Assembly: GCA_031308135.1 (NCBI GenBank) | Contig: JAHLJT010008756.1 | Coordinates: 102,793,271-102,857,270 of the forward strand | DNA: 64,000 bases | Source of the DNA: Acheta domesticus | Taxonomy: Eukaryota > Arthropoda > Insecta > Orthoptera > Gryllidae | Reading direction: 5' to 3' | The notes under the pieces: model-generated | What the model was told of the DNA's origin: nothing | Seen by the model: only the letters and a program-made list of their open reading frames with translations | Database searches by the model: none | Made by a program: the position numbers and the translations under genes | Part shown: in pieces, positions 30,544-44,477 of the stretch | Layout: every line of letters starts with the position of its first letter | How positions within the stretch are numbered: position 1 is the stretch's first letter

Positions 30544-31756
30544 ACCAGATTAATTGGCTAAAAGAATATTAAAAGCCCTCATTTATGTCGCTCTGATTAG
30601 GTTACTTTATTTTTCAATTTTATTCTTGTGGATCTAGCCCGGTCACCCTGGCACGTTCGTATTATTGAATTAATTTCGTGGGATCGCTACTACTTCAATG
30701 CTTTGGTTAGGTGATTATTATTGAAGAACGTCGGTCAATAAATCCTTCCAAGAAAGAGAAAGTCAGGATAGAGAAAGATTGTGAATAATTAACTATTGTA
30801 GTTGTTGATTGAAAAGAGAGAGAAATAATTAAGAATTCTCATTAGTTGTATTTTGTCGAGAGTTGACGAGAGTTATAGCCATTGACCTTGATTTATGAAA
30901 CTAGCTCCCTTTTGTTATCATGAACTTTATGTTTTTGCAACCCAAGTCTCTTGTTAAATTAATTAGTTGTTTTCTCACGTCTACCACTTCATTATCAAAT
31001 CTCTATCGTGTTGATAATTTATTTTTCCCCTTGTGCTTTAAATAATTTGGCTACTATTGATTATTAGGTTATATCTATTATTATGCAAAAGTCGCATTTA
31101 TTCAACTTGTTTTTGTAACTCTAAAATCGTACTAAATCGCGTCAAGCATGTTAATGAATAATTGAGTTCCCACTTTTGGCCCTTTCCTTTGTACAGCCCA
31201 TCGATCCATTCAATTTGCAGTAGTGTTTAACTAGCTTTAGGTACTCCATTGTTTCATTTGTGTCGGTAATACTAAGTTTTGTACTCAGTTATTCTTATAT
31301 TTTCTTCTTAATTAATTATGTAGTATTTAGTTTGCACTTAGTTTGTGTAGGTGTCGTTAATGGCCCACCACCATTTCTTATCCTTTAAAAAAATGATAAT
31401 GATTATTTTCATTCACTTTTATCTCATTAATTTGTTTCTATTACTTCTTAAAGAGTTTCTGTCCTAGGTTTATTGGTTATCCAGTTCTCAGAGTTAGCGT
31501 TAGTTTTGTTGTTCTTAATTAATATTATCCATTTGATTAAATTACTAGTAATGTTATATCTTGTTAGAGTTGTCATTAAAACCCCTCGATTTCGTACTTG
31601 ACATGCCAATTTTTGTGTTTTCACTGCTTCATCTGTCGGCACACACTACCCAAATTTATTAGTCTTCTATCTTTGGCAATCTCTGTTTTCGTTCTTAGAT
31701 TTAAAAAACATGTCCCATGCGTTTTTTTAATCTCATTGTACGGGGGGGGGGGGTAA
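30544..31756 (+). other. 3' UTR and polypurine tract (unit 1)
   Basis: About 1.2 kb of AT-rich, non-coding DNA conserved in all units. It ends with a G-run (31742-31753, 12 G) and TAA before LTR 2. The G-run is the likely plus-strand primer; it is 9, 10 and 9 G before LTRs 3, 4 and 5. Confidence 0.65.
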
Positions 31757-33120
31757 TGCGATGTGTCGTTTGAACATCACACTCGCCACCCCAGCGTCAC
31801 GCCACATTAACAAGAAGCTCGCAAGGACAACGCGTCCCTCGCGCCGCTTGAATCAGTTCCGCACAGCTGCGCAGGCCTCCCGAAACCCTCCACCATAAAT
31901 TCAACCCCCTTTGTCCATACTACAGAATGATTGACTTCTGGAACAACTACGTTAGGGTCTTGGCGCTAGCACGCAGCAAGATAATCCCTTAAGTCCTATA
32001 AACATATCACAATGCCACGACAGAAGAACCATGTGCGCACTTCTCTGTGCTAAACAAAAGACATCCAATGGCCGCGAAAGGAAGAGATCATTTATCCAAT
32101 CAGCTCACAAAATAACATAGAAAATTCTGGAACTCTACAAACCGACCTATGAGAGCGCTAGGGCAGGAAGCACGTGATAACCCTTGCATGGTGCGAGAGA
32201 AAGAAGGGGGAGAAACACAGCGAGAAGCTCAAACTTCAGACGGGCGAAAAACACGAGAGAGGGTGGTCGAGCAGGAATAGCATAGGACAGTCGAAATCTT
32301 CAACAACTTAAAAGTTACAGTTAGAGAGCGGCCGAACATCGGTTTTTTAGAGATCATTAGTGAGAGCAACGGTAAAAAGACGACAATAGCGGTTGGTGAG
32401 AGGCAAACATTGAGCCGACCACCACGAGACCTGCCCGGCCTTCGTCCAACCGCGGAATTTATTCCAAACAGCCAGATTTTGGCTTCCAACATCATACGCG
32501 GTCCAGGTGATCGTGTGACGGCCTGAGACGCGCGCCAGCGCTACGTAATTGCTGCGCTGACATTCACCGCTGACATCCCGAGCGCCGGCGCCTTCATCAC
32601 GAGGGACAGTTGTGAGGCTGGCGTTACAACGCTCCAGCGGCGCTCCTGTGGGTCCTGCCGCATCAGTCCATCGATCGGTGAGCAATCCCGTCGCGGTGAC
32701 GTAGCCATTACGCCATCATCAACTTGTAAGTCATCTTCATTACCATCACTTATTTGATAGCCAAAAACAGTAATTCAGTGTTTGCAAGAACAGTTTTCAT
32801 AATAAATGTGTCCCCGCCATTTTGGACGGGTGAAAAAGACTAAATTCTGAGTCAAGTGTTTATTATTTCAAAACAAAGAAACCATTGCAATCCCTCGACC
32901 CAGGGCACTCACCCCTGAGACGCTCAACGCCGGCAGCAAAATCGCAGGTAAGTGGGCGTGCGCTTGGCGCCCCTTTTAAATAAATTTAGCGCATGTCTCC
33001 ACCTGCTACAACGGAAATGACCGTCATACCATCAGTGTGTCGGCGCTTCCATTCTGTGGTGTGACCCCCTTCCGATTCCGTTCCAAAGAATCTGCATCAG
33101 ACGTGGGCGGTTGCATCACA
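31757..33120 (+). repeat. LTR 2
   Basis: 1364 bp. Same ends as LTR 1. One A is missing from the A-run near 32374 relative to the other copies, which is why the incidental frames differ. Confidence 0.9.
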
Positions 33121-33919
33121 TAAATTGGCCGCCCAACGTGGTTTTTTATTTACGAATAATTGAGCTTGTGTAGTATGCAGTACATAAATTGACCGCCCAA
33201 CGTGGTTTTTATAACGTATAATTGAGCTTGTGTTGCATGCATCACTTTAATTGGATGCCCTACTTGGTTTTTTATCAACGAATAATTTACTTTGTGTTGC
33301 TCGCATCGGTTTATTTCTTGTAGAGCACACCAATTCTTTCTTATTTGATAATGCGTTTACACTTGCTCAATTATTGCCCAACTCAGGATTGCATTTGGTT
33401 TCAATGTGTGTTTCTTTTAATATTTTGTATTGTTGTGATATGTTTTCCATCAATGTGTTTGCGTGTGAAACATAATTTTTATAGTGAACTTGCGTTAGTT
33501 TTTACATGTCCCATATCAGTCACGCTTAGAATGTTATAGTGATTTTCATAGCTTAGACGCCCAAAGTGCTTTATAAAGAACAATTCAGACTCGTTTAAGA
33601 CGCATAATTTCATTTTTATTGCTATTTTCATATTTACAACTTCTTAATGCGTCATATTGTGTTCAAGTGTGGTTAATTGAACTCTATTTTGTTTATTTAC
33701 ATGTACGTGCTATTCACGGCACATCAAGTTTATATGTTTAGCTAACAGTGTTTATTTTCTCTTTTCAATTTTATGTTTATTTCTCAGTGCTATCCTATAA
33801 CATTTCATTGTGTGTGTATTGTACTATTTATATTGTTGTGTTTTATTGTGTTTAACTGTGTAACGCGCTGTAGGCGTCATTATCATAGTTACGTCACTTC
33901 GATGATTGCTCGCCCCAAG

Positions 33920-35732
33920 ATGGCTGATAATTATCCCACTCAAAGCACCGAGGTTTCTGACCCCGCCGGCCAGGCCGCTACCGAAATCACCGAAGCGCCT
34001 GCCGAGCTCACGGCCCCAGCTGGTCTCGCCCCTATTGTTCGTATGTCTTTGGAGCAGGTAGTCGACACGAGCCCTGCAGAGGTCGGTCCTCCCCCCGCCG
34101 CGGTCGCTCGACGCCACCCTCAGACCAAATGTTCTCAATTTTTCAGCTCTCTTCTGGCAAAATTAGACGAACAGCGTCAAGACATGAATTCTAAATTCAA
34201 TGAACAGCGTCAAGAAATGTCTCAATTTCGGTCACAATTTGACGAACAGCGGCAAGACATAACTTCAAAATTAGATGAACAGCGTCAAGACATGAGTTCT
34301 AAACTTGACGAACAGCGTCAAGAATTCCGCTCAAGATTAGATGAACAGCGTCAGGACTTAAATTCCAAATTTTCAGGAGTTGAATTCCAAATTTGATTCG
34401 AAATTTTGTGCTTTGATAGTAGATTAGATAAGCATCTCACTAATTTTACCCTTTTTCATAGTGAGGTGTCTCACCAACTGGATTCTGTTAATTCAAAGGT
34501 CGATGAACAGAGCTCTAAAATTGCCTCTCTCGCTTCTGCTGTTGAAAATAATTCAATTCAGATTTCAGATATCAAAGAACAATTAACAGGCCAAATAAAG
34601 AAATGCGAATCGCTGCAGTCTGAAACAGTTAAACAAATGTCAGAATTGAAAGAGAGCATTAACAAAGATATTGCAACCGTTTCAGACAAGCAATCACATT
34701 TGAGACATTGGGCTCGTGATAAATTTAAAGACAATGAAGTCGAAATTTCCAACTTGAAAGGAGAGGTGACTAGAAATTAAAAGGGGTTGATAATAAGATT
34801 GAGGGACTTCACGATACCGTGAATAATAAATTGAAAAAGCAAAGTTAGTTATATAGGCACAGGCTGTAATGGAACGGGAAGAAATGGAAGCCAAAATTGA
34901 TGAGCTCGAGGTTAAGATATCTGAGAAAACTATTTCAGCTTTTCCGGTTAATGCAATGCCTTTGTCAATTCCCCCAAATTTGAAATTTTCTGGTAATCGG
35001 GGTGAACAGCCCATTACGTTCTTACGTAACGTAGAAAATTATTTTGCTTTAGCGAGACACATTCCTGAGTCTTCTAAACCAAAGGTTATAGCCCAAATGT
35101 TGGTTGACCATGCTCAAGAGTGGTTCCAAACTTTGTTACCAGTTCCGGCAGATTACCAGGATTTCGTTCTAAATTTATTAATCGTTTTTGGGATAGAAAC
35201 ACCCAATACAATTTCAAAATGGATTTGGCAAAGGGAAGATGGGATCAGAATGGTAACATGTCCATTGCGAGACTATGCCGTTTCACGCATCGCTCAACCT
35301 AAGCAATGCGAACCTACCCCTCCTGTCGACGAAATCATGTGGCTATTAACACGTCACTACCCGTATGTCATACAAAACCTACTTAAAACTAGTTTTGTGA
35401 AAGATCTCGAGCAATTTCAGATTTTATTGGGCGATTTCGACCAGACTAATGTGCAATTCGCTTCGTATCAAAATCAGAGTCAAAACTCTTCACGCCCACG
35501 TAATGGCAATAATAATAATCAGACTCGAGGATCTCCCCCACGCCATTTGCAAGGTCAAGAACGCCCTTTTAACTACTGCCCTCCGCCACACTTTGCGCCC
35601 GCCCCCTCGGCCCCGCAGCGGCCAGCTTTCAGCCTCCTTTCACTGGCGTCCAAGGTCACGATGCGCCCCTTCCCGCGCCTCCCTCGACTTCCCAGGTTCA
35701 ATGGCCGTTAAAACCACCCCGGTCCGCAATAA
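33920..35732 (+). pseudogene. gag: Gag, both halves, frame-broken (unit 2)
   Basis: Same organisation as unit 1 but with many one-base indels: a missing C near 34108, an extra T near 34133 and 34371, a missing T near 34412, a missing A near 34772 and 34829, a missing T near 35161, an extra T near 35265, a missing C near 35619 and an extra A near 35711. Almost all lie in or next to short homopolymers. The inter-half UAG is kept (at about 34854). Substitutions relative to unit 4 are very few, so these look like recent or technical changes and not age. Confidence 0.75.
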
Positions 35733-35756
35733 AAGGGAACATAGTTCTGAACCATA

Positions 35757-36230
35757 AATATTTTTGTTATTATAGATGTATTTACCAACTACGTTAAGTG
35801 TTTTCTTGTTGTTAAACCTACTGCAAAATCTTGTTTTAAAACGCTTCGTGCAAGGTTTCTTTAAAGATTGTGCGACGTATCAGCGTGTCCTCAGTGACAA
35901 TGGCACGCAGTTTACTAGTGACCTTTGGCAGCAATCGCTGAATGACATAGGTGTCTAATAATTCTTTCCAATTTAAAGAAAGCTGGTGATACGAGAAAAA
36001 CAACTCCAGAAAAGTAAAACTCATTTATTTAAAGTCGGTGATAAAGTTTTAATCAAAGCTCTCAGAGTTTTTAATCAACCTGAAGGCCTTATCAATAAAT
36101 TATTTCCCCTATTTGTAGGTCCTTACCAAATTATTAAGCTTGTAGCCCCAACGCTTGCACTTTACGTAGCACAGATGGTTCCGAGGTTGGTCCTCACAAT
36201 TTTTATAATCTTGTTCCTTTCAGAGATTAG
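35757..36230 (+). pseudogene. Integrase remnants (unit 2)
   Basis: Same core and C-terminal scraps as in unit 1, with the same deletion junctions, plus one-base indels (for example an extra T near 35837 and an A near 36000). Confidence 0.75.
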
Positions 36231-37435
36231 ACCAGATTAATTGGCTAAAAGAATATTAAAAGCCCTCATTATGTCGCTCTGATTAGGTTACTTTATTTTT
36301 CAATTTTATTCTTGTGGATCTAGCCCGGTCACCCTGGCACGTTCGTATTATTGAATTAATTTCGTGGGATCGCTACTACTTCAATGCTTTGGTTAGGTGA
36401 TTATTATTGAAGAACGTCGGTCAATAAATCCTTCCAAGAAAGAGAAAGTCAGGATAGAGAAAGATTGTGAATAATTAACTATTGTAGTTGTTGATTGAAA
36501 AGAGAGAGAAATAATTAAGAATTCTCATTAGTTGTATTTTGTCGAGAGTTGACGAGAGTTATAGCCATTGACCTTGATTTATGAAACTAGCTCCCTTTTG
36601 TTATCATGAACTTTATGTTTTTGCAACCCAAGTCTCTTGTTAAATTAATTAGTTGTTTTCTCACGTCTACCACTTCATTATCAAATCTCTATCGTGTTGA
36701 TAATTTATTTTTCCCCTTGTGCTTTAAATAATTTGGCTACTATTGATTATTAGGTTATATCTATTATTATGCAAAAGTCGCATTTATTCAACTTGTTTTT
36801 GTAACTCTAAAATCGTACTAAATCGCGTCAAGCATGTTAATGAATAATTGAGTTCCCACTTTTGGCCCTTTCCTTTGTACAGCCCATCGATCCATTCAAT
36901 TTGCAGTAGTGTTTAACTAGCTTTAGGTACTCCATTGTTTCATTTGTGTCGGTAATACTAAGTTTTGTACTCAGTTATCTTATATTTTCTTCTTAATTAA
37001 TTATGTAGTATTTAGTTTGCACTTAGTTTGTGTAGGTGTCGTTAATGGCCCACCACCATTTCTTATCCTTTAAAAAATGATAATGATTATTTTCATTCAC
37101 TTTTATCTCATTAATTTGTTTCTATTACTTCTTAAAGAGTTTCTGTCCTAGGTTTATTGGTTATCAGTTCTCAGAGTTAGCGTTAGTTTTGTTGTTCTTA
37201 ATTAATATTATCCATTTGATTAAATTACTAGTAATGTTATATCTTGTTAGAGTTGTCATTAAAACCCTCGATTTCGTACTTGACATGCCAATTTTTGTGT
37301 TTTCACTGCTTCATCTGTCGGCACACACTACCCAAATTTATTAGTCTTCTATCTTTGGCAATCTCTGTTTTCGTTCTTAGATTTAAAAAACATGTCCCAT
37401 GCGTTTTTTTAATCTCATTGTACGGGGGGGGGTAA

Positions 37436-38798
37436 TGCGATGTGTCGTTTGAACATCACACTCGCCACCCCAGCGTCACGCACATTAACAAGAAGCTCGC
37501 AAGGACAACGCGTCCCTCGCGCCGCTTGAATCAGTTCCGCACAGCTGCGCAGGCCTCCCGAAACCCTCCACCATAAATTCAACCCCCTTTGTCCATACTA
37601 CAGAATGATTGACTTCTGGAACAACTACGTTAGGGTCTTGGCGCTAGCACGCAGCAAGATAATCCCTTAAGTCCTATAAACATATCACAATGCCACGACA
37701 GAAGAACCATGTGCGCACTTCTCTGTGCTAAACAAAAGACATCCAATGGCCGCGAAAGGAAGAGATCATTTATCCAATCAGCTCACAAAATAACATAGAA
37801 AATTCTGGAACTCTACAAACCGACCTATGAGAGCGCTAGGGCAGGAAGCACGTGATAACCCTTGCATGGTGCGAGAGAAGAAGGGGGAGAAACACAGCGA
37901 GAAGCTCAAACTTCAGACGGGCGAAAAACACGAGAGAGGGTGGTCGAGCAGGAATAGCATAGGACAGTCGAAATCTTCAACAACTTAAAAGTTACAGTTA
38001 GAGAGCGGCCCGAACATCGGTTTTTTAGAGATCATTAGTGAGAGCAACGGTAAAAAAGACGACAATAGCGGTTGGTGAGAGGCAAACATTGAGCCGATCA
38101 CCACGAGACCTGCCCGGCCTTCGTCCAACCGCGGAATTTATTCCAAACAGCCAGATTTTGGCTTCCAACATCATACGCGGTCCAGGTGATCGTGTGACGG
38201 CCTGAGACGCGCGCCAGCGCTACGTAATTGCTGCGCTGACATTCACCGCTGACATCCCGAGCGCCGGCGCCTTCATCACGAGGGACAGTTGTGAGGCTGG
38301 CGTTACAACGCTCCAGCGGCGCTCCTGTGGGTCCTGCCGCATCAGTCCATCGATCGGTGAGCAATCCCGTCGCGGTGACGTAGCCATTACGCCATCATCA
38401 ACTTGTAAGTCATCTTCATTACCATCACTTATTTGATAGCCAAAAACAGTAATTCAGTGTTTGCAAGAACAGTTTTCATAATAAATGTGTCCCCGCCATT
38501 TTGGACGGGTGAAAAGACTAAATTCTGAGTCAAGTGTTTATTATTTCAAAACAAAGAAACCATTGCAATCCCTCGACCCAGGGCACTCACCCTGAGACGC
38601 TCAACGCCGGCAGCAAAATCGCAGGTAAGTGGGCGTGCGCTTGGCGCCCCTTTTAAATAAATTTTAGCGCATGTCTCCACCTGCTACAACGGAAATGACC
38701 GTCATACCATCAGTGTGTCGGCGCTTCCATTCTGTGGTGTGACCCCCTTCCGATTCCGTTCCAAAGAATCTGCATCAGACGTGGGCGGTTGCATCACA
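37436..38798 (+). repeat. LTR 3
   Basis: 1363 bp. It has a private C>T at about 38098 and several one-base indels (for example a missing C in CACGCACATT near 37480 and an extra C near 38011). Confidence 0.9.
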
Positions 38799-39598
38799 TA
38801 AATTGGCCGCCCAACGTGGTTTTTTATTTACGAATAATTGAGCTTGTGTAGTATGCAGTACATAAATTGACCGCCCAACGTGGTTTTTATAACGTATAAT
38901 TGAGCTTGTGTTGCATGCATCACTTTAATTGGATGCCCTACTTGGTTTTTTATCAACGAATAATTTACTTTGTGTGTGCTCGCATCGGTTTATTTTCTTG
39001 TAGAGCACACCAATTCTTCTTATTTGATAATGCGTTTACACTTGCTCAATTATTGCCCAACTCAGGATTGCATTTGGTTTCAATGTGTGTTTCTTTTAAT
39101 ATTTTGTATTGTTGTGATATGTTTTCCATCAATGTGTTTGCGTGTGAAACATAATTTTTATAGTGAACTTGCGTTAGTTTTTACATGTCCCATATCAGTC
39201 ACGCTTAGAATGTTATAGTGATTTTCATAGCTTAGACGCCCAAGTGCTTTATAAAGAACAATTCAGACTCGTTTAAGACGCATAATTTCATTTTTATTGC
39301 TATTTTCATATTTACAACTTCTTAATGCGTCATATTGTGTTCAAGTGTGGTTAATTGAACTCTATTTTGTTTATTTACATGTTACGTGCTATTCACGGCA
39401 CATCAAGTTTATATGTTTAGCTAACAGTGTTTATTTTCTCTTTTCAATTTTATGTTTATTTCTCAGTGCTATCCTATAACATTTCATTGTGTGTGTATTG
39501 TACTATTAATATTGTTGTGTTTTATTGTGTTTAACTGTGTAACGCGCTGTAGGCGTCATTATCATAGTTACGTCACTTCGATGATTGCTCGCCCCAAG

Positions 39599-41408
39599 AT
39601 GGCTGATAATTATCCCACTCAAAGCACCGAGGTTTCTGACCCCGCCGGCCAGGCCGCTACCGAAATCACCGAAGCGCCTGCCGAGCTCACGGCCCCAGCT
39701 GGTCTCGCCCCTATTGTTCGTATGTCTTTGGAGCAGGTAGTCGACACGAGCCCTGCAGAGGTCGGTCCTCCCCCGCCGCGGTCGCTCCGACGCCACCCTC
39801 AGACCAAATGTCTCAATTTTTCAGCTCTCTTCTGGCAAAATTAGACGAACAGCGTCAAGACATGAATTCTAAATTCAATGAACAGCGTCAAGAAATGTCT
39901 CAATTTCGGTCACAATTTGACGAACAGCGGCAAGACATAACTTCAAAATTAGATGAACAGCGTCAAGACATGAGTTCTAAACTTGACGAACAGCGTCAAG
40001 AATTCCGCTCAAGATTAGATGAACAGCGTCAGGACTTAAATTCCAAATTTCAGGAATTGAATTCCAAATTTGATTCGAAATTTTGTGCTTTTGATAGTAG
40101 ATTAGATAAGCATCTCACTAATTTTACCCTTTTTCATAGTGAGGTGTCTCACCAACTGGATTCTGTTAATTCAAAGGTCGATGAACAGAGCTCTAAAATT
40201 GCCTCTCTCGCTTCTGCTGTTGAAAATAATTCAATTCAGATTTCAGATATCAAAGAACAATTAACAGGCCAAATAAAGAAATGCGAATCGCTGCAGTCTG
40301 AAACAGTTAAACAAATGTCAGAATTGAAAGAGAGCATTAACAAAGATATTGCAACCGTTTCAGACAAGCAATCACATTTGAGACATTGGGCTCGTGATAA
40401 ATTTAAAGACAATGAAGTCGAAATTTCCAACTTGAAAGGAGAGGTGACTAAGAAATTAAAAGGGGTTGATAATAAGATTGAGGGACTTCACGATACCGTG
40501 AATAATAAAATTGAAAAAGCAAAGTTAGTTATATAGGCACAGGCTGTAATGGAACGGGAAGAAATGGAAGCCAAAATTGATGAGCTCGAGGTTAAGATAT
40601 CTGAGAAAACTATTTCAGCTTTTCCGGTTAATGCAATGCCTTTGTCAATTCCCCCAAATTTGAATTTTCTGGTAATCGGGGTGAACAGCCCATTACGTTC
40701 TTACGTAACGTAGAAAATTATTTTGCTTTAGCGAGACACATTCCTGAGTCTTCTAAACCAAAGGTTATAGCCCAAATGTTGGTTGACCATGCTCAAGAGT
40801 GGTTCCAAACTTTGTTACCAGTTCCGGCAGATTACCAGGATTTTCGTTCTAAATTTATTAATCGTTTTTTGGATAGAAACACCCAATACAATTCAAAATG
40901 GATTGGCAAAGGAAGATGGGATCAGAATGGTAACATGTCCATGCGAGACTATGCCGTTTCACGCATCGCTCAACCTAAGCAATGCGAACCTACCCCTCCT
41001 GTCGACGAAATCATGTGGCTATTAACACGTCACTACCCGTATGTCATACAAAACCTACTTAAAACTAGTTTTGTGAAAGATCTCGAGCAATTTCAGATTT
41101 TATTGGGCGATTTCGACCAGACTAATGTGCAATTCGCTTCGTATCAAAATCAGAGTCAAAACTCTTCACGCCCACGTAATGGCAATAATAATAATCAGAC
41201 TCTGAGGATCTCCCCCACGCCATTTGCAAGGTCAAGAACGCCCTTTTAACTACTGCCCTCCGCCACACTTTGCGCCCGCCCCTCGGCCCCGCAGCCGGCC
41301 AGCTTTCAGCCTCCTTTCACTGGCGTCCAAGGTCACGATGCGCCCCTTCCCGCGCCTCCCTCGACTTCCCAGGTTCAATGGCCGTTAAACCACCCCGGTC
41401 CGCAATAA
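39599..41408 (+). pseudogene. gag: Gag, both halves, frame-broken (unit 3)
   Basis: The coiled-coil half is broken by one missing C near 39775 and is then open to its UAG at about 40536. The capsid half (from 40549) is broken by a missing A near 40663, several losses near 40891-40915, an extra CT near 41202 and a missing C near 41281. As in unit 2, changes are nearly all one-base indels. The UAG between halves is conserved. Confidence 0.75.
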
Positions 41409-41432
41409 AAGGGAACATAGTTCTGAACCATA

Positions 41433-41905
41433 AATATTTTTGTTATTATAGATGTATTTACCAACTACGTTAAGTGTTTTCTTGTTGTTAAACCTACTGC
41501 AAAATCTTGTTTAAAACGCTTCGTGCAAGGTTTCTTTAAAGATTGTGCGACGTATCAGCGTGTCCTCAGTGACAATGGCACGCAGTTTACTAGTGACCTT
41601 TGGCAGCAATCGCTGAATGACATAGGTGTCTAATAATTCTTTCCAATTTAAAGAAAGCTGGTGATACGAGAAAACAACTCCAGAAAAGTAAAACTCATTT
41701 ATTTAAAGTCGGTGATAAAGTTTTAATCAAAGCTCTCAGAGTTTTTAATCAACCTGAAGGCCTTATCAATAAATTATTTCCCCTATTTGTAGGTCCTTAC
41801 CAAATTATTAAGCTTGTAGCCCCCAACGCTTGCACTTTACGTAGCACAGATGGTTCCGAGGTTGGTCCTCACAATTTTTATAATCTTGTTCCTTTCAGAG
41901 ATTAG
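41433..41905 (+). pseudogene. Integrase remnants (unit 3)
   Basis: Same two scraps and same junctions as in units 1, 2 and 4. They read the core Asp regions and the C-terminal domain without the catalytic Glu. Confidence 0.75.
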
Positions 41906-43112
41906 ACCAGATTAATTGGCTAAAAGAATATTAAAGCCCTCATTTATGTCGCTCTGATTAGGTTACTTTATTTTTCAATTTTATTCTTGTGGATCTAGCC
42001 CGGTCACCCTGGCACGTTCGTATTATTGAATTAATTTCGTGGGATCGCTACTACTTCAATGCTTTGGTTAGGTGATTATTATTGAAGAACGTCGGTCAAT
42101 AATCCTTCCAAGAAAGAGAAAGTCAGGATAGAGAAAGATTGTGAATAATTAACTATTGTAGTTGTTGATTGAAAAGAGAGAGAAATAATTAAGAATTCTC
42201 ATTAGTTGTATTTTGTCGAGAGTTGACGAGAGTTATAGCCATTGACCTTGATTATGAAACTAGCTCCCTTTTGTTATCATGAACTTTATGTTTTTGCAAC
42301 CCAAGTCTCTTGTTAAATTAATTAGTTGTTTTCTCACGTCTACCACTTCATTATCAAATCTCTATCGTGTTGATAATTTATTTTCCCCTTGTGCTTTAAA
42401 TAATTTGGCTACTATTGATTATTAGGTTATATCTATTATTATGCAAAAGTCGCATTTATTCAACTTGTTTTTGTAACTCTAAAATCGTACTAAATCGCGT
42501 CAAGCATGTTAATGAATAATTGAGTTCCCACTTTTGGCCCTTTCCTTTGTACAGCCCATCGATCCATTCAATTTGCAGTAGTGTTTAACTAGCTTTAGGT
42601 ACTCCATTGTTTCATTTGTGTCGGTAATACTAAGTTTTGTACTCAGTTATTCTTATATTTTCTTCTTAATTAATTATGTAGTATTTAGTTTGCACTTAGT
42701 TTGTGTAGGTGTCGTTAATGGCCCACCACCATTTCTATCCTTTAAAAAAATGATAATGATTATTTTCATTCACTTTTTATCTCATTAATTTGTTTCTATT
42801 ACTTCTTAAAGAGTTTCTGTCCTAGGTTTATTGGTTATCCAGTTCTCAGAGTTAGCGTTAGTTTTGTTTGTTCTTAATTAATATTATCCATTTGATTAAA
42901 TACTAGTAATGTTATATCTTGTTAGAGTTGTCATTAAAACCCCTCGATTTCGTACTTGACATGCCAATTTTTGTGTTTTCACTGCTTCATCTGTCGGCAC
43001 ACACTACCCAAATTTATTAGTCTTCTATCTTTGGCAATCTCTGTTTTCGTTCTTAGATTTAAAAAACATGTCCCATGCGTTTTTTTAATCTCATTGTACG
43101 GGGGGGGGGTAA

Positions 43113-44477
43113 TGCGATGTGTCGTTTGAACATCACACTCGCCACCCCAGCGTCACGCCACATTAACAAGAAGCTCGCAAGGACAACGCGTCCCTCGCGC
43201 CGCTTGAATCAGTTCCGCACAGCTGCGCAGGCCTCCCGAAACCCTCCACCATAAATTCAACCCCCTTTGTCCATACTACAGAATGATTGACTTCTGGAAC
43301 AACTACGTTAGGGTCTTGGCGCTAGCACGCAGCAAGATAATCCCTTAAGTCCTATAAACATATCACAATGCCACGACAGAAGAACCATGTGCGCACTTCT
43401 CTGTGCTAAACAAAAGACATCCAATGGCCGCGAAAGGAAGAGATCATTTATCCAATCAGCTCACAAAATAACATAGAAAATTCTGGAACTCTACAAACCG
43501 ACCTATGAGAGCGCTAGGGCAGGAAGCACGTGATAACCCTTGCATGGTGCGAGAGAAAGAAGGGGGAGAAACACAGCGAGAAGCTCAAACTTCAGACGGG
43601 CGAAAAACACGAGAGAGGGTGGTCGAGCAGGAATAGCATAGGACAGTCGAAATCTTCAACAACTTAAAAGTTACAGTTAGAGAGCGGCCGAACATCGGTT
43701 TTTTAGAGATCATTAGTGAGAGCAACGGTAAAAAAGACGACAATAGCGGTTGGTGAGAGGCAAACATTGAGCCGACCACCACGAGACCTGCCCGGCCTTC
43801 GTCCAACCGCGGAATTTATTCCAAACAGCCAGATTTTGGCTTCCAACATCATACGCGGTCCAGGTGATCGTGTGACGGCCTGAGACGCGCGCCAGCGCTA
43901 CGTAATTGCTGCGCTGACATTCACCGCTGACATCCCGAGCGCCGGCGCCTTCATCACGAGGGACAGTTGTGAGGCTGGCGTTACAACGCTCCAGCGGCGC
44001 TCCTGTGGGTCCTGCCGCATCAGTCCATCGATCGGTGAGCAATCCCGTCGCGGTGACGTAGCCATTACGCCATCATCAACTTGTAAGTCATCTTCATTAC
44101 CATCACTTATTTGATAGCCAAAAACAGTAATTCAGTGTTTGCAAGAACAGTTTTCATAATAAATGTGTCCCCGCCATTTTGGACGGGTGAAAAAGACTAA
44201 ATTCTGAGTCAAGTGTTTATTATTTCAAAACAAAGAAACCATTGCAATCCCTCGACCCAGGGCACTCACCCCTGAGACGCTCAACGCCGGCAGCAAAATC
44301 GCAGGTAAGTGGGCGTGCGCTTGGCGCCCCTTTTAAATAAATTTAGCGCATGTCTCCACCTGCTACAACGGAAATGACCGTCATACCATCAGTGTGTCGG
44401 CGCTTCCATTCTGTGGTGTGACCCCCTTCCGATTCCGTTCCAAAGAATCTGCATCAGACGTGGGCGGTTGCATCACA
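43113..44477 (+). repeat. LTR 4
   Basis: 1365 bp, with the majority bases at the two sites where LTR 1 differs. Confidence 0.9.
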
